DNA of 64,000 nucleotides. It comes from Spirometra erinaceieuropaei (lineage: Eukaryota > Platyhelminthes > Cestoda > Diphyllobothriidea > Diphyllobothriidae). The notes below the pieces were generated by a model. The model saw only the letters and a program-made list of their open reading frames with translations. It made no database searches and had not been told where the DNA came from. The stretch is taken from NCBI GenBank assembly GCA_902702965.1, contig CACRXP010000315.1:166383-230382 (forward strand), written 5' to 3'. Shown here one piece after another: positions 47,310-57,740 of the stretch. Position numbers and translations under genes: made by a program. The stretch's first letter is position 1; every line of letters starts with the position of its first letter.

Positions 47310-47530
47310 TCATGTGATAGTTGAATGTGCGTGGGTACTTTGGGAATTCAAATAGGGTTCGGTAGTATTTGTAAGCGCTCCAAGCATTTGTTCGCCAGTC
47401 TCTGAGCGCTGGGTCCACAAGTGACCGACCATACCGATGCGCGATGTACATGTATAGTAGCACTGAGGGCAGAATGGGTTCAGAGCTAATGCTGAGCATA
47501 GAAGCGAAGAGACGAGTCCCAGGGAGTAGT
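47310..47530 (-). pseudogene. Zinc-finger tail fragment of a LINE
   Basis: Minus strand reads NPFCPQCYYTCTSRIGMVGH followed by RSETGEQMLGALTNTTEPYL, then a second finger reduced to LNSQSTHAHS. This is the GLVGH finger and EPVPGAP linker of the family, partly decayed. It abuts the 3' end of PLE-3. Confidence 0.65.
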
Positions 47531-47569
47531 ATTGAAGAAGGAGACATAATCGCTGGGACAAGAGCTTTA

Positions 47570-47625
47570 TTAACCTGAGGTTTCGGATTCCTGCTCCAAC
47601 CCATCATCAGAGACAAAAGCAGATG
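47570..47625 (-). ncRNA. Hammerhead ribozyme-like motif, PLE-3 3' end
   Basis: On the minus strand: CTGATGA at 47610-47604, stem II GGGTT/AATCC, GAAA at 47584-47581, and a CTC triplet in place of GTC at the cleavage site. It lies just downstream of the PLE-3 frame in the same sense. Confidence 0.6.
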
Positions 47626-47688
47626 CGGGTGGTTCATGCACAAGTGGATGCAGTCTTTATAGGATGCAGTCGCCGTGCTACCGCATAG

Positions 47689-49548
47689 CTATGAACATTC
47701 ACGGCTCCCCCTTTCATCCGGGATCGTCACACTTGGTGTGCTAATTGTTTGATGGACGACATTCGCGTCGTTAATTGCTGCAATTTCATCATGTGCGTTG
47801 GATGTTGGTGGGATGATTGCTCGACCATCTGACGCACCGACCTTGGTGTTGGGAAAAATGTTCACCTGTGCGCTCCCCGCATGGCTAATTACTCCGCCTA
47901 GGCGAAGTCTCAGCACCGAGTATGGAAGGGGAAGATCGTTGCACTTGTTAATGGACTGGGTGCTCACGTGGTAGTCACCTCTTGCGAGAATTTCGGCCTC
48001 GTCGAATTTGAATGTGTGGCCGGAACCCGTCGAATGAGCCGTAACTTGAGAGCTGGCGTCATTTCTGCGCACCGCTACCGACTGTTCGACCATTCTCGTT
48101 CGGAGCTGTCTTCCGGTTTCTCCGACGTAGTTGCTTTCTCCGCAACTGCACCAGATCCGATAAACGACTCCAGACGTTCCTAGCCGTGACAGCGGGTATT
48201 TCGGTTTCATTAGCCGACGCCTGATGGTTGCCTCCGGTCTGTGTGCAACTCCAACCCCAAGTGGTGCGAGAAGGCGGCCGACAGCTTCCGAAATGTTCTT
48301 GAAATACGGAAGCGCCCAACAAGATTTGGTGTCCGCGCGGTTAGGCCTTTCGTCCCTTTTGCGTATGCACCGATTGACGAAGTTGCGCGAGTAGCCATTG
48401 GCTTTGAATACCCGTCGGAGGTATTGTAGTTCGGCAATCTTGTCTTCCGGCTCACTGCAGTGCGTTTCGACAAGCCGATAGAGCGTCCATACAAAACTGC
48501 GTTTGTGGCTGATTGGTTGGTTACTGTTGAAGTTCAGTATTTGCATCGTACTTGTCGCTTTCCTGAACACTTTGGTTTTTTGTCTACCACAATCCTTGCG
48601 ACATACGAGGACATCTAGGAAGGCCAGCTGGTTGTTTTCTTCCTCCTCCATCGCAAATTGAATGTCCGGGAAGACGGCGTTGAGATGTTCCTTTTATGTC
48701 ATCAGTTGATTCCGTTCTTTGACGACGAAGGTATCATCCACATATCGGTCCCAGAATTTCGGTCTGTGGTGTTAGAAAACCAACGACTCTAACCGTTGCA
48801 GGACCGCCTCGGCGATGAATCCCGAAATCGGTGAACCCATTGGTGTGCCCTTTACCTGTTCGTAGATTGTCCCGTCGAACGTGAAGTATGTCCTGAGACA
48901 GAGCTCCAGGAAATGAAGGACTTGTGTGTGTCCAAGACGATTCTCCGTTTCATCGTATTTGCTTTGTAGAAGCAGCTCGATTGTCTCGATCGCCAGGTCT
49001 TGGAGAATAGAATTAAAAAGGGATGTAATATCAAAAGATACCATGACCTCATTTGGATGGATGCTTACCCCTTTGAGTTTCTCCAGGAATTGTGCTGACG
49101 AAGAGACCGTGCTGTCTGACTCAGCGGTCAGGAACTTGAGACGCCGGAACAGCCACTTAGCCAGTCCGTAAGTTGGAGTTCCTTTGAGCGACACGATGGG
49201 TCGGAGAGGAGCACTGTCTTTGTGCATCTTCCATAGAATCGGACCAAAGCCATGCGTCTGTCGGTCGGTGTTATTGCATCTGAGTTCTGCAAGGCCAACA
49301 ACGTAGAATGCATTTCGCGTGTCAGCGCTTTTAAAGGGTTCGTTGCACATGGGACATAGAACTGTCGGTCCTCCAGTAAACTTTTTTTCTTTTTGAAGGT
49401 AGTCTGTCCTGTCCAATACAACTGTGGCGCGTCCTTTGTCCGCTGGCACGATGACCAGGTCTTTGTCGGCCCTGAGCTCTCTAAGCGCATCACCTTCGAC
49501 CCTGGAAAGCACTTCCCGCGGTCTTTGGGCCATCAAGAGAGACGACAC
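47689..49548 (-). pseudogene. Penelope-like element PLE-3 (RT + GIY-YIG, two in-frame stops)
   Basis: One continuous minus-strand frame of about 620 codons is interrupted only by TAA at 48774-48772 and TAA at 48696-48694. Order: N-terminal RT part (DKDLVIVPADKGRATVVLD), PLRPIVSLKGTPTYGLAKWL, VSFDITSLF, GTPMGSPISGF, the catalytic YVDD at 48744-48733 lying between the stops, NQLAFLDVLV, the linker (CSEPEDKIAELQYLRRVFKA), then GVVYRIWCSCGESNYVGETG. The N-terminus is truncated. It encodes the retroelement's replicase and nicking nuclease. Few disabling changes suggest a recent insertion. Confidence 0.85.
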
Positions 49549-50130
49549 TTGGTGTCAAACAGGAATCCCAAACGTCGGGCTAATAAAGCTCTTGTCCCAA
49601 CGATCGTGTCTCCTTCTTCAATGCTGGGCATGACAACATTGCTGTGAATTAAGTTGCCGCGAATACCTTTGTGACTAAACCGGTCTATGCGGTCTGGTGA
49701 TGTGCGTGGGCAGTTGACACAATTTGCATTCGCCGTCCGTTGGTTACCAAAGCTTCCAGCGCATTGGGAGAGTTCAGAAGTGTATTTGTTACTTACATCG
49801 CTGCATTCGAGCTGGCAGGCCAGCATTTTGTCCGCGCATTGGTGGGCAGTCCTAGATAGGCCGACTGGAGATAAAAGTAGACGCAGTGGTCGACATGACG
49901 TACGGCCATGTCTAATGTCGCGTTAGTTTAAAGGAATGCCAGCATATTTGAGAAGGCACTGTTACTCCTTGCAAGTAAATTGAGGATCTATCGACGACAT
50001 CTCCCCCAGTTGTTCGGAAGTCAGCTTTGCTAGTTGATTCTTAAAGAGACTGAAGAATTCTCGACAGCACTCAACTCACGAATGGCTATTTGAACTGAAA
50101 GCACCAGAAGGAATTCATCAGAGATTTCGG
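49549..50130. other. PLE/LINE debris upstream of PLE-3
   Basis: At 49561-49620 is a plus-sense half hammerhead region (GAATCCCAAACGTC then TAATAAAGCTCTTGTCCC), opposite to PLE-3, consistent with the inverted terminal fragments seen in PLEs. Minus strand near 49740-49640 reads ANCVNCPRTSPDRIDRFSHK, a decayed C2H2 finger. The rest is unrecognised. Confidence 0.5.
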
Positions 50131-50133
50131 TAA

Positions 50134-51127
50134 GATGATAGTTGGTAGCCGTGCCCACAGACTCCACAATGGTACCTACTGGATCGATTTCAGTAGCTTT
50201 GATTGCGTTCTCATTATGCTTTTAAATTCACTCGCACGCTGTATAACCTGTATCAGATTCATTTTAGAGGTACTATCCTGGGCAGATATGCACCGCTAAC
50301 GATTCAAATGAGGCTTACCCTATGTCAAATTTCATTAGTAGAGGTAGTTGACAACCGTGCCCACATAATCCACAATAGTACCTACTGGCTTGATTTCAGT
50401 AGCTATGATTTCGTTCTCATTATGCTTCCAAATTTGCATGCGTGCTGTATTACCTGTACCAGATTCATTGTAGAGGTACTATCCTGGGAACCGGTAACGA
50501 TGACAATGAGGCTTTCCCTACATCAACTTTCATAAGAAGAGGTAGCTCTTGACTGTCTCATTCATTGTAGAGGTACTATCTTGGGCGGAATGGCACCGGT
50601 AACGATGCCAATGAGGCTTACCCTTTATCAGCTTTCATTAGCAGAAGAAGCTTTTGACAGCCTCATTATTTGCGGATTTTCTCTTCCGCCAAACCAATTT
50701 TTTAGCATAAAAGTCTTACCCGGCTTGCGTTGTGGCGTTCCGTGTGCCGCTGCTTGACTCTCATGTCCTTCTGTCCATTATGTTGGATGGAGTTCTATCG
50801 CTTACTCTGCGGAATGACCTTCGGACCAGTTGCCTTCTTCCCATTGGTTGTTCGCCTTCACTTGCTTTTCTTTCCAATCTGAGGCTAGGATGCATTTATT
50901 CCACACACCGTTCAAAATCTCCTTGCTCATTTCTATACCTTCCTTGTATTTTTCACCTAATCTAAATTAGGCTTCCACTTTACCAGGAGTATCAATTCCT
51001 AGCATATACTACAGTCGCCATTTACCCGTCAAATCAATTGTCCCACCCGTATAGCCCCTATTACCACCGGTCCCGATTGACAGGCAGCTTTGCATTTGCG
51101 GTGTCAGGAGGGCTACCAACTATCATA
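50134..51127 (+). mobile_element. 994-bp TIR element T1, left copy
   Basis: Terminal repeats GATGATAGTTGGTAGCC and GGCTACCAACTATCATA, flanked by TAA at 50131-50133 and 51128-51130. Three-base TWA target duplications are typical of PIF/Harbinger-type DNA transposons, which makes that the leading but unproven class. The interior has about 2.5 tandem units of roughly 204 bases (50147-50350, 50351-50554, partial to 50660), each with AGAGGTACTATCCTGGG and GAGGCTTACCCT-like landmarks. No transposase is encoded. Confidence 0.75.
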
Positions 51128-51132
51128 TAACC

Positions 51133-51553
51133 CTCTCCCCTCCTACGTTTGGGAGGTAAAGACAGACTACCGTTGGCGGCCACATCAATGTGCATTTATT
51201 CATTCACTTGCTCCTGTGGAGCAGGATACATCGGCCGCACAACGAGACGCCTGGTAAAGAGGGTGCGTGAACATATGCCCGCCTGGCTAGACAGAAGTGA
51301 GACCCGGTCGATTTCGAGTTCTATTCTCGCGCATTTAATCGATACGAACCACTGAGTCGATGCCAGGAAAGCATTTCAGGTTGTCTACCGGACACTAACA
51401 TGCTTCTCTAAAGGCCTACGCCAACGGATACTAGCAACGGCAGAGGCAGCAGCTATACCGTTAGTGAATCCGGTGTTATGCTGTCAGAAAACTCTGACAC
51501 AAGCGCTTTCGCTGCCGTGGCCAACGCCAACCCCAAGCGATGAAGCCATGCCG
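51133..51553 (+). repeat. PLE-4 left pseudo-LTR
   Basis: Direct repeat of 53860-54280 (offset 2727). It codes for the GIY-YIG end (CIYSFTCSCGAGYIGRTTRR) ahead of the full element, the tandem partial copy typical of Penelope elements. Starts five bases after the T1 element. Nearly identical to its partner and shares its TGA stop (51353-51355). Confidence 0.88.
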
Positions 51554-51773
51554 CCTCAAATCCGTAATCACGATGATGGGTACTCCGTGCACTCAACCCA
51601 AGATCATTACTCAAAGACTCTCTTACCCCCCTCCCCTAGCTCTGACGACTAACACCCGCCGACCTTCTAATGCGGGCGGCGTGGGGATGATGAGTGTTAG
51701 TGACTTAAAAGCCCTTGAGGCATCTATAAACACTGTTGATTTTGTACATTTTCATTCGTTCATGTAATTGTAT

Positions 51774-51815
51774 TGGCCTGAGGAAGAATTACCGAAAACG
51801 TGCGTTCGCCAACTT
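51774..51815 (+). ncRNA. Hammerhead-like motif in the PLE-4 leader
   Basis: CTGAGGA at 51778-51784 (one change from CTGATGA), a short weak stem II region, GAAA at 51794-51797, then self-complementary text. The related fragment at 56049-56055 has the consensus CTGATGA. Just 18 bases before the ATG of the RT frame. Confidence 0.4.
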
Positions 51816-51832
51816 GACTTTTCAATTGTAAC

Positions 51833-54082
51833 ATGGGAATATTTGCGGAACTTAGACAATCAAAATATCCCTCGGTGTTAAAGGAACTCAGTGAATTCCT
51901 AAAGTTTAACACCAGACTTGAGGAGGCACACGTGACGAGGAAATTCTTATCAGGATGTATTGAACGGGGTGAATATCCCAAATACTACTGTAAAACCTTA
52001 CGGAGAAACCATATCGCCGCAACTTCAACTGCACTAAAACGACACGCAGAAAGTCACCTTGAGACAGTTAATGCCGGAATTATAGAACTCCAGCGGAACT
52101 TGTGTCAGAGAACAGGGGCTCTCGACTGCCTTGAAAACCACGAGAGATTGGCATTTAAAGACTATGTGGATACAGTCAGAATTAAAAGAATGGAGGCCAG
52201 GTGGACTAAGCTCCTACGAAGCGTCCAGTCAGTAAAACCTCAGACCGTCCTGCCGAACAATCCGGAACGGTACGTGCATAACTATTCTTCAGTACGTCTT
52301 GATAAAGATCTCGTAGAGGTACTAGCTCTTGGCCCTAAGTTTTGTATTGCACGGCGGATGCCGAAACAGTTAGAGCTAGAAATTCAATTTGAGAGCCTCT
52401 TTAGTCAGACTGCAGATCTAAAACCCACCGAAGCTAGAGAAGTTGATTGTCTTAAGTCGACTCTGGTTAACTGCTGCCAACAGTATCTAAGGAAGTCCCC
52501 GAGAAACAAGGGTCCCTTGAAAAGGGCCAATATCGATAGCCTTAGGGAGCTTCGTAAAAACAAAATCATTGTGCTTACTAGACCGGATAAATGTTCAGGA
52601 GTAGTACTGATGGATAGGACGGATTATGTGGCAAAACTAGAGGAAACACTGTCGGATCGTTCCAAGTTCTCACAATCTGAGAAAGATAAGGATCGCACGG
52701 AGGCTGTCGAGGGTCAGCTGACGACTATTCTCAAAGATCTCTGCAAAGAAGGCCATTTGTCTAGCAAAGAGTATGAACGACTGAGACCGGTGGGCTCGAC
52801 AATACCAAGAATGTACGGCCTTCCTAAAATTCACAAACAAGGGCTGCCTCTACGTCTAATCTTGGATATGAGGAATTCGCCCTATCATACCGTTGCAAAA
52901 TGGCTAGTGGAAAGACTAAAGCCATTGCAAAATTACCTATACCCTCGAAGTTTAAAAGACTCCTTTGAGTTCGTCGAAGCTATCAAAAATATGAACGTTG
53001 GCGGACAGAGGATGTTATCACTGGATGTATCATCGCTGTTTACCAACGTACCCGTGGCAGAAACAATAAACTATCTTTGTGATGTTATTCGTGATACGAA
53101 CTACGCCATAGACATGCCTGTGAAAACGCTAAAAGAACTACTGACGCTTTGCACACAAAATGTCCAATTTCTGTGCAATGGTCAATTATACAGGCAGGTA
53201 GATGATGTGGCAATGGGATCACCGCTTGGACCGTTCTTTGCAAATGTTTTTATGGGCAAAGTTGAGAAAACAAGCTTGCAAGAGACCATTAATGGCCTCG
53301 TCTTCTACCGCCGGTACGTGGACGATATCTTCTGCCTGACGGATGGTACCACCGATACCGAGGAGCTTGTCCAAAAGTTCAACAGTGCGCACCCCTCGCT
53401 AAAGTTCACTGCAGAGACCGAGGCAGATAACGAACTTGCCTTTCTCGATGTCCTTCTGCACAGGCAAGAGGATGGGTCTATCCAGCGCAGGGTGTTCCGA
53501 AAGAAAACCTGGACGGGACAATATGTTAATTTCCACAGTTTTGTCCCCCTTAACATCAAACGGAATTTAGTCCAGGGATTGGCGACTAGAGTGAGACGCA
53601 TCTGCTCACCTGAAGCTATTGAAGAAGAACTTCAACAGCTGCGGAACACACTTCGGGAGAACGGATACCCAGATAGATTTATCCTCCGAAATATTGGGGA
53701 ACGCGTTGAAAAGCCCACTGTTGCGACTGCGGAAAAGAAAGATGTATTCATAAGATTGACTTTTAGAGGAGACGCAGAGAGCGAACTAGTCCGACGGCGC
53801 TTAACTACAGCTATCACGAGGGCATTCCCTGCGGCGAATTTACGCGTATGCTCCACAAACTCTCCCCTCCTACGTTTGGGGGGTAAAGACAGACTACCGT
53901 TGGAGGCCACATCAATGTGCATTTATTCATTCACTTGCTCCTGTGGAGCAGGATACATCGGCCGCACAACGAGACGCCTGGTAAAGAGGGTGCGTGAACA
54001 TATGCCCGCCTGGCTAGACAGAGGTGAGACCCGGTCGATTTCGAGTTCTATTCTCGCGCATTTAATCGATACGAACCACTGA
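51833..54082 (+). CDS. Penelope-like element PLE-4, reverse transcriptase + GIY-YIG, 749 aa
   Basis: An unbroken frame, the longest in the window. An N-terminal region of about 230 residues is followed by DSLRELRKNKIIVLTRPDK (about 235-255), PRMYGLPKIHKQGLPLRLIL (about 325), LSLDVSSLFTNVPV (about 400), VAMGSPLGPFFANVFMGKVE (about 463-482), catalytic YVDDIF (about 497), NELAFLDVLLHR (about 540) and the C-terminal GIY-YIG nuclease with CIYSFTCSCGAGYIGRTTRR (about 700). RT copies element RNA at a nick made by the nuclease. The TGA end (54080-54082) cuts the usual tail of the nuclease domain: about 55 further codons are open after it, and PLE-5 has CGA at this codon. Upstream is a pseudo-LTR with a hammerhead-like motif. 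It is probably the most recently active element here, though activity is uncertain. Confidence 0.92.
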   Translation: MGIFAELRQSKYPSVLKELSEFLKFNTRLEEAHVTRKFLSGCIERGEYPKYYCKTLRRNHIAATSTALKRHAESHLETVNAGIIELQRNLCQRTGALDCLENHERLAFKDYVDTVRIKRMEARWTKLLRSVQSVKPQTVLPNNPERYVHNYSSVRLDKDLVEVLALGPKFCIARRMPKQLELEIQFESLFSQTADLKPTEAREVDCLKSTLVNCCQQYLRKSPRNKGPLKRANIDSLRELRKNKIIVLTRPDKCSGVVLMDRTDYVAKLEETLSDRSKFSQSEKDKDRTEAVEGQLTTILKDLCKEGHLSSKEYERLRPVGSTIPRMYGLPKIHKQGLPLRLILDMRNSPYHTVAKWLVERLKPLQNYLYPRSLKDSFEFVEAIKNMNVGGQRMLSLDVSSLFTNVPVAETINYLCDVIRDTNYAIDMPVKTLKELLTLCTQNVQFLCNGQLYRQVDDVAMGSPLGPFFANVFMGKVEKTSLQETINGLVFYRRYVDDIFCLTDGTTDTEELVQKFNSAHPSLKFTAETEADNELAFLDVLLHRQEDGSIQRRVFRKKTWTGQYVNFHSFVPLNIKRNLVQGLATRVRRICSPEAIEEELQQLRNTLRENGYPDRFILRNIGERVEKPTVATAEKKDVFIRLTFRGDAESELVRRRLTTAITRAFPAANLRVCSTNSPLLRLGGKDRLPLEATSMCIYSFTCSCGAGYIGRTTRRLVKRVREHMPAWLDRGETRSISSSILAHLIDTNH

Positions 54083-54280
54083 GTCGATGCCAGGAAAGCA
54101 TTTCAGGTTGTCTACCGGACACCAACATGCTTCTCTAAAGGCCTACGCCAACGGATACTAGCAACGGCAGAGGCAGCAGCTATACCGTTAGTGAATCCGG
54201 TGTTATGCTGTCAGAAAACTCTGACACAAGCGCTTTCGCTGCCGTGGCCAACGCCAACCCCAAGCTATGAAGCCATGCCG
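53860..54280 (+). repeat. PLE-4 right pseudo-LTR
   Basis: Overlaps the 3' end of the RT frame and continues about 200 bases past it. It ends at CATGCCG, where a SINE-like unit is fused. Near-identical to 51133-51553. Confidence 0.88.
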
Positions 54281-54405
54281 CGAGTTCGAGGCTCGGGTGT
54301 TCCACACTTCTTGCTGGGGTATGACTGGCTGACGACGGCTAATAAGCCAGAAATGGCCATTCTAGTCTCCCTTGTCTTTGTCAGTAATGCCATTCTGCTG
54401 TGAGT
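54281..54405 (+). mobile_element. SINE-like unit B fragment fused to the PLE-4 end
   Basis: Starts within the B-box region (CGAGTTCGAGGCTCGGGTG) and runs to the usual tail (GTAATGCCATTCTGC). The tRNA-like 5' half is missing, so it is a 5'-truncated copy or the PLE joined into a pre-existing SINE. Confidence 0.7.
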
Positions 54406-54479
54406 AATATTTTGTACGTCGGGTACGTTGTGCACACACCACTGCCATCAGGAGGTTTGGGCGTCTTTGGGATCGGCGT

Positions 54480-55975
54480 TCGCCACGGAATTCAGAGCGC
54501 CTGTGTCAGAGTTTTCTGACAGCATTGCACTGGATTGGCTAGCCGTATAGCCACTGCCTCGGCTGTAGCTAGCACCCGTTGGCGTAGGGCTCTTGAGAAG
54601 CTTGCTGGTGTCCGGTAGACAACCTGAAAGGCTTCTTTATCATCGACTCGGTGATTCGTATCTACAAGATGTTTGAGAATAGAACTCGAGATCTATTTCT
54701 TTTCACCTCTGCCTAGCCAGGCCTGTATGTGTTCAGGTATTCTCTTTTCCAGACGCCTCATTGTACGGCCAATGTATTCCACTCCACAGGAGCAAGTGAA
54801 TGAGTAAATACACATCAATGTGGACTGCAATGAGAGTCGCTCTTTATCTCCCAAGCGTAGGAGGGAGAGTCCGCGAAACATACACGTAAGTTCGCCGCGG
54901 AGAAAGCGCTAGTGATCGCTGTCTTCAGACGTCTTCCTTACTAGGTCACTTGCTGCGTCAGTTTGAAAAGACAGTCTTATAAATAAGTTGTTCTTTTCTG
55001 CAGTTGCCATGGTGGGCTTTGCAGTGCGCTCCCCTATATTTCGGAGGATAAATCTTTCTGGGTATCCGCTTTCGTAGAGTATATCCCGCAGCTGCTGGAG
55101 TTATGCCTCAACGGTCTCAGGAGAGCAGATACGTCGCACTCTAGCTGCCAATCCCTGGACCAAAGTGCGTCTAATATTTAGGGGGACAAAACTGTGAAAA
55201 TTAACGCAGTGTCCCGCCCAGGTTTTCTTTCGGAATACCCTACGCTGGATAGACCCATTCTCTTGTCGGTGCAGAAGAATATCGAGGAACGTGATTTCAT
55301 TGTCTGCCTCAAACTCTGCAGAGAACGTTAGCGAGGGGTGGGCACTGTTGAATTTTTGAACTAGGGCGTCTGTGCCGATGATAACATCCGCCAGGCAGAA
55401 AATATCGTCCACGTACCGACCGACGAAGTTGGGGTCATTAATAGTGTCTTGCAAACTTGTCGTCTCGACTTTGCCCATGAAGACATTTGCGAGGAACGGG
55501 TCGAGCGGTGAGCCCATCGCTACGCCGTCTATTTGCCTGTACAGTTGACCATTGCAGAGAAACTGGACGTTTTGCGTGCACTGTTTCAGTGGGTCTTTTA
55601 GCATCTCTAACGGCATGCCTAACGGGTAGTTCGTGTCGCGGATAATGTCACAAAGGTAGTTTATTGTTTCGGCTACGGGTACATTAGTAAACAGTGATGC
55701 TACGTCTAATGATAGCATTCTCCGTCCGTCAACGTTAATATCGTTGATCGCCTCGACAAACTCGAAGCAGTCCTTTAGACTTAGAGGGCACAGATGAATT
55801 TGCAGCGGTTTAAGCTTCTCGACTAGCTATTTTGCTATGGTGTGATAGGGCGAATTCCTCATATCCAGGATTGGACGTAGGGGTAGCCCGGGTTTGTGAA
55901 TTTTTGGGAGGCCGCACATTCTGGGTATGGTCGTGCCCACTGGTCTTAGTCGGTGATTGGCGTGGGAACGATGAG
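54480..55975 (-). pseudogene. Penelope-like element PLE-5, decayed, inverted relative to PLE-4
   Basis: Minus-strand relative of PLE-4. Pieces: PRMCGLPKIHKPGLPLRPIL (within 56021-55827), a stop, then 55718-55101 with LSLDVASLFTNVPVAETINY, VAMGSPLDPFLANVFMGKVE, intact catalytic YVDDIF and ITFLDILLHRQ. More stops follow, then CIYSFTCSCGVEYIGRTMRR (54881-54693). The N-terminal third is missing. The codon aligned with the PLE-4 TGA is CGA here. Dead through several stops and truncation. Confidence 0.85.
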
Positions 55976-56096
55976 TGTTAGTAGTCCCTGAATCACTTAT
56001 AAGTCCTGTAACTTCGCACAATTTAAACTTCTATGTAACCGTTCTGGCCTGATGAAGAGTTACCGAAAACACGTGTTTGCCAAATTGACTTTTCGG
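55976..56096 (+). mobile_element. PLE leader fragment with hammerhead-like core, plus strand
   Basis: Matches the PLE-4 leader (51689-51825) in plus orientation: TGATGAGTGTTAGTAG, then CTGATGA at 56049-56055 and GAAA at 56065-56068 followed by palindromic ACACGTGT. It abuts PLE-5 head to head and is interrupted by element T1 at TTA. The leader text resumes after T1 at about 57096 (GACTTTTCAATTATAACAT). Confidence 0.65.
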
Positions 56097-56099
56097 TTA

Positions 56100-57092
56100 G
56101 ATGATAGTAGGTAGCCCTCCTGACACCGCAAATGCAAAGCTGCCTGTCAATCGGGACCGGTGGTAATAGGGGCTATACGGGTGGGACAATTGATTTGACG
56201 GGTAAATGGCGACTGTAGTATATGCTAGGAATTGATACTCCTGGTAAAGTGGAAGCCTAATTTAGATTAGGTGAAAAATACAAGGAAGGTATAGAAATGA
56301 GCAAGGAGATTTTGAACGGTGTGTGGAATAAATGCATCCTAGCCTCAGATTGGAAAGAAAAGCAAGTGAAGGCGAACAACCAATGGGAAGAAGGCAACTG
56401 GTCCGAAGGTCATTCCGCAGAGTAAGCGATAGAACTCCATCCAACATAATGGACAGAAGGGCACGAGAGTCAAGCAGCGCCACGCGAAACGCCACAACGT
56501 AAGCCGGGTTAGACTTTTATGCGAAAACTGGTTTGGGCGGAAGAGAAAATCCGCAAATAATGAGGCTGTCGAAAGTTACCTCTGCTAATGAAAGTTGATA
56601 AAGGGTAAGCCTCATTGGCATCGTTACCGGTGCCAATCCGCCCAAGATAGTACCTCTACAATGTATGAGGCAGTCAAGAACTACCTCTTCTTATGAAAGT
56701 TGATGTAGGGAAAGCCTCATTGTCATCGTTACCGGCGCCCAGAATAGTACCTCCACAATGAATCTGGTACAGGTAATACAGCACGCATGCAAATTTGGAA
56801 GCATAATGAGAACGAAATCATAGCTACTGAAATCAAGCCAGTAGGTACTATTGTGGATTATGTGGGCACGGTTGCCAACTACCTCTACTAATGAAATTTG
56901 ACATAGGGTAAGCCTCATTGATATCGTTATCAGTGCAAATCTGCCCAGGATAGTACCTCTAAAATGAATCTGATACAGGTAATACAGCGTGCGCGTGAAT
57001 TTAAAAGCATAATGAGAACGCAATCAAAGCTACTGAAATCGATCCAGTAGGTACCATTGTGGAGTCTGTGGGCACGGCTACCAACTATCATC
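56100..57092 (-). mobile_element. 993-bp TIR element T1, right copy (inverted)
   Basis: Reverse complement of 50134-51127 with few differences, flanked by TTA at 56097-56099 and 57093-57095. The same terminal repeats and internal tandem units are present. Sits inside a PLE leader sequence. Confidence 0.75.
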
Positions 57093-57289
57093 TTACCGAC
57101 TTTTCAATTATAACATATAAATGACTTCCCATTACCGATGTTAGACGCCTATAATGACCTGAGTGTGATAATCGCCACCTCACCCACACCGTCGTTGCGA
57201 TGTTCGACGATAACTAATTCCGCGATGTCAACTCTGCGGCGAAAAATGCTTCGCTGCAGTCTTTCGGACATTTTTGTGGATGCAGTTTG

Positions 57290-57740
57290 ATTTTGCTATT
57301 CAAGCGTGAACCTCTGGACCGTTAAAGACCCCAGCATCTATGAGAATGTTCAACGGCGTGCAACCAAACTCGTGATCTGATAGGATTCACTACCCTACTA
57401 GACACGGTTATCCAATCTCGATTTATTTCATTCGATTTACAGACAGCAAAGAGGAGACATGATGTAAACATGCGACATTATGAGCAGACAAGGCTGCTCT
57501 ATTTTGCCTGTAGACTTCATTGAATTAGAAACCACAATGGCTCCACGAGGTCATCCACTCAAACTACATGAGACTGGCGTCACGTTGAACATACTGAAGT
57601 TCTTTTCCACCAGAGTTCTTAAAGCGCGCAATGCCTTGCCTGCAGATACCGTTATACCATCATCTATCAAGGCTTTTAAATGGAAGCTGAACCAATTTAC
57701 CGCTACACATCATAATGTCACCCGACCGGTACCATTTTAA
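57290..57740 (+). pseudogene. LINE reverse transcriptase C-terminal remnant
   Basis: Broken frames give SVNLWTVKDPSIYENVQRRATKLV, with a stop, then LDTVIQSRFISFDLQTAKRRHDVN, then FFSTRVLKARNALPADTVIP and SSIKAFKWKLNQF (57480-57740). This is the thumb and tail region of CR1/Jockey-type RTs, from a copy different to the 6.3 kb LINE. Confidence 0.65.

Noticed and set aside
50147..50660. CRISPR-like repeat array
   Set aside because: Only 2.5 units of about 204 bases without spacers, inside a TIR element, in eukaryotic DNA.
51149..51355. Independent GIY-YIG nuclease gene
   Set aside because: It is the left pseudo-LTR of PLE-4, a direct copy of its 3' end, with no start region of its own.
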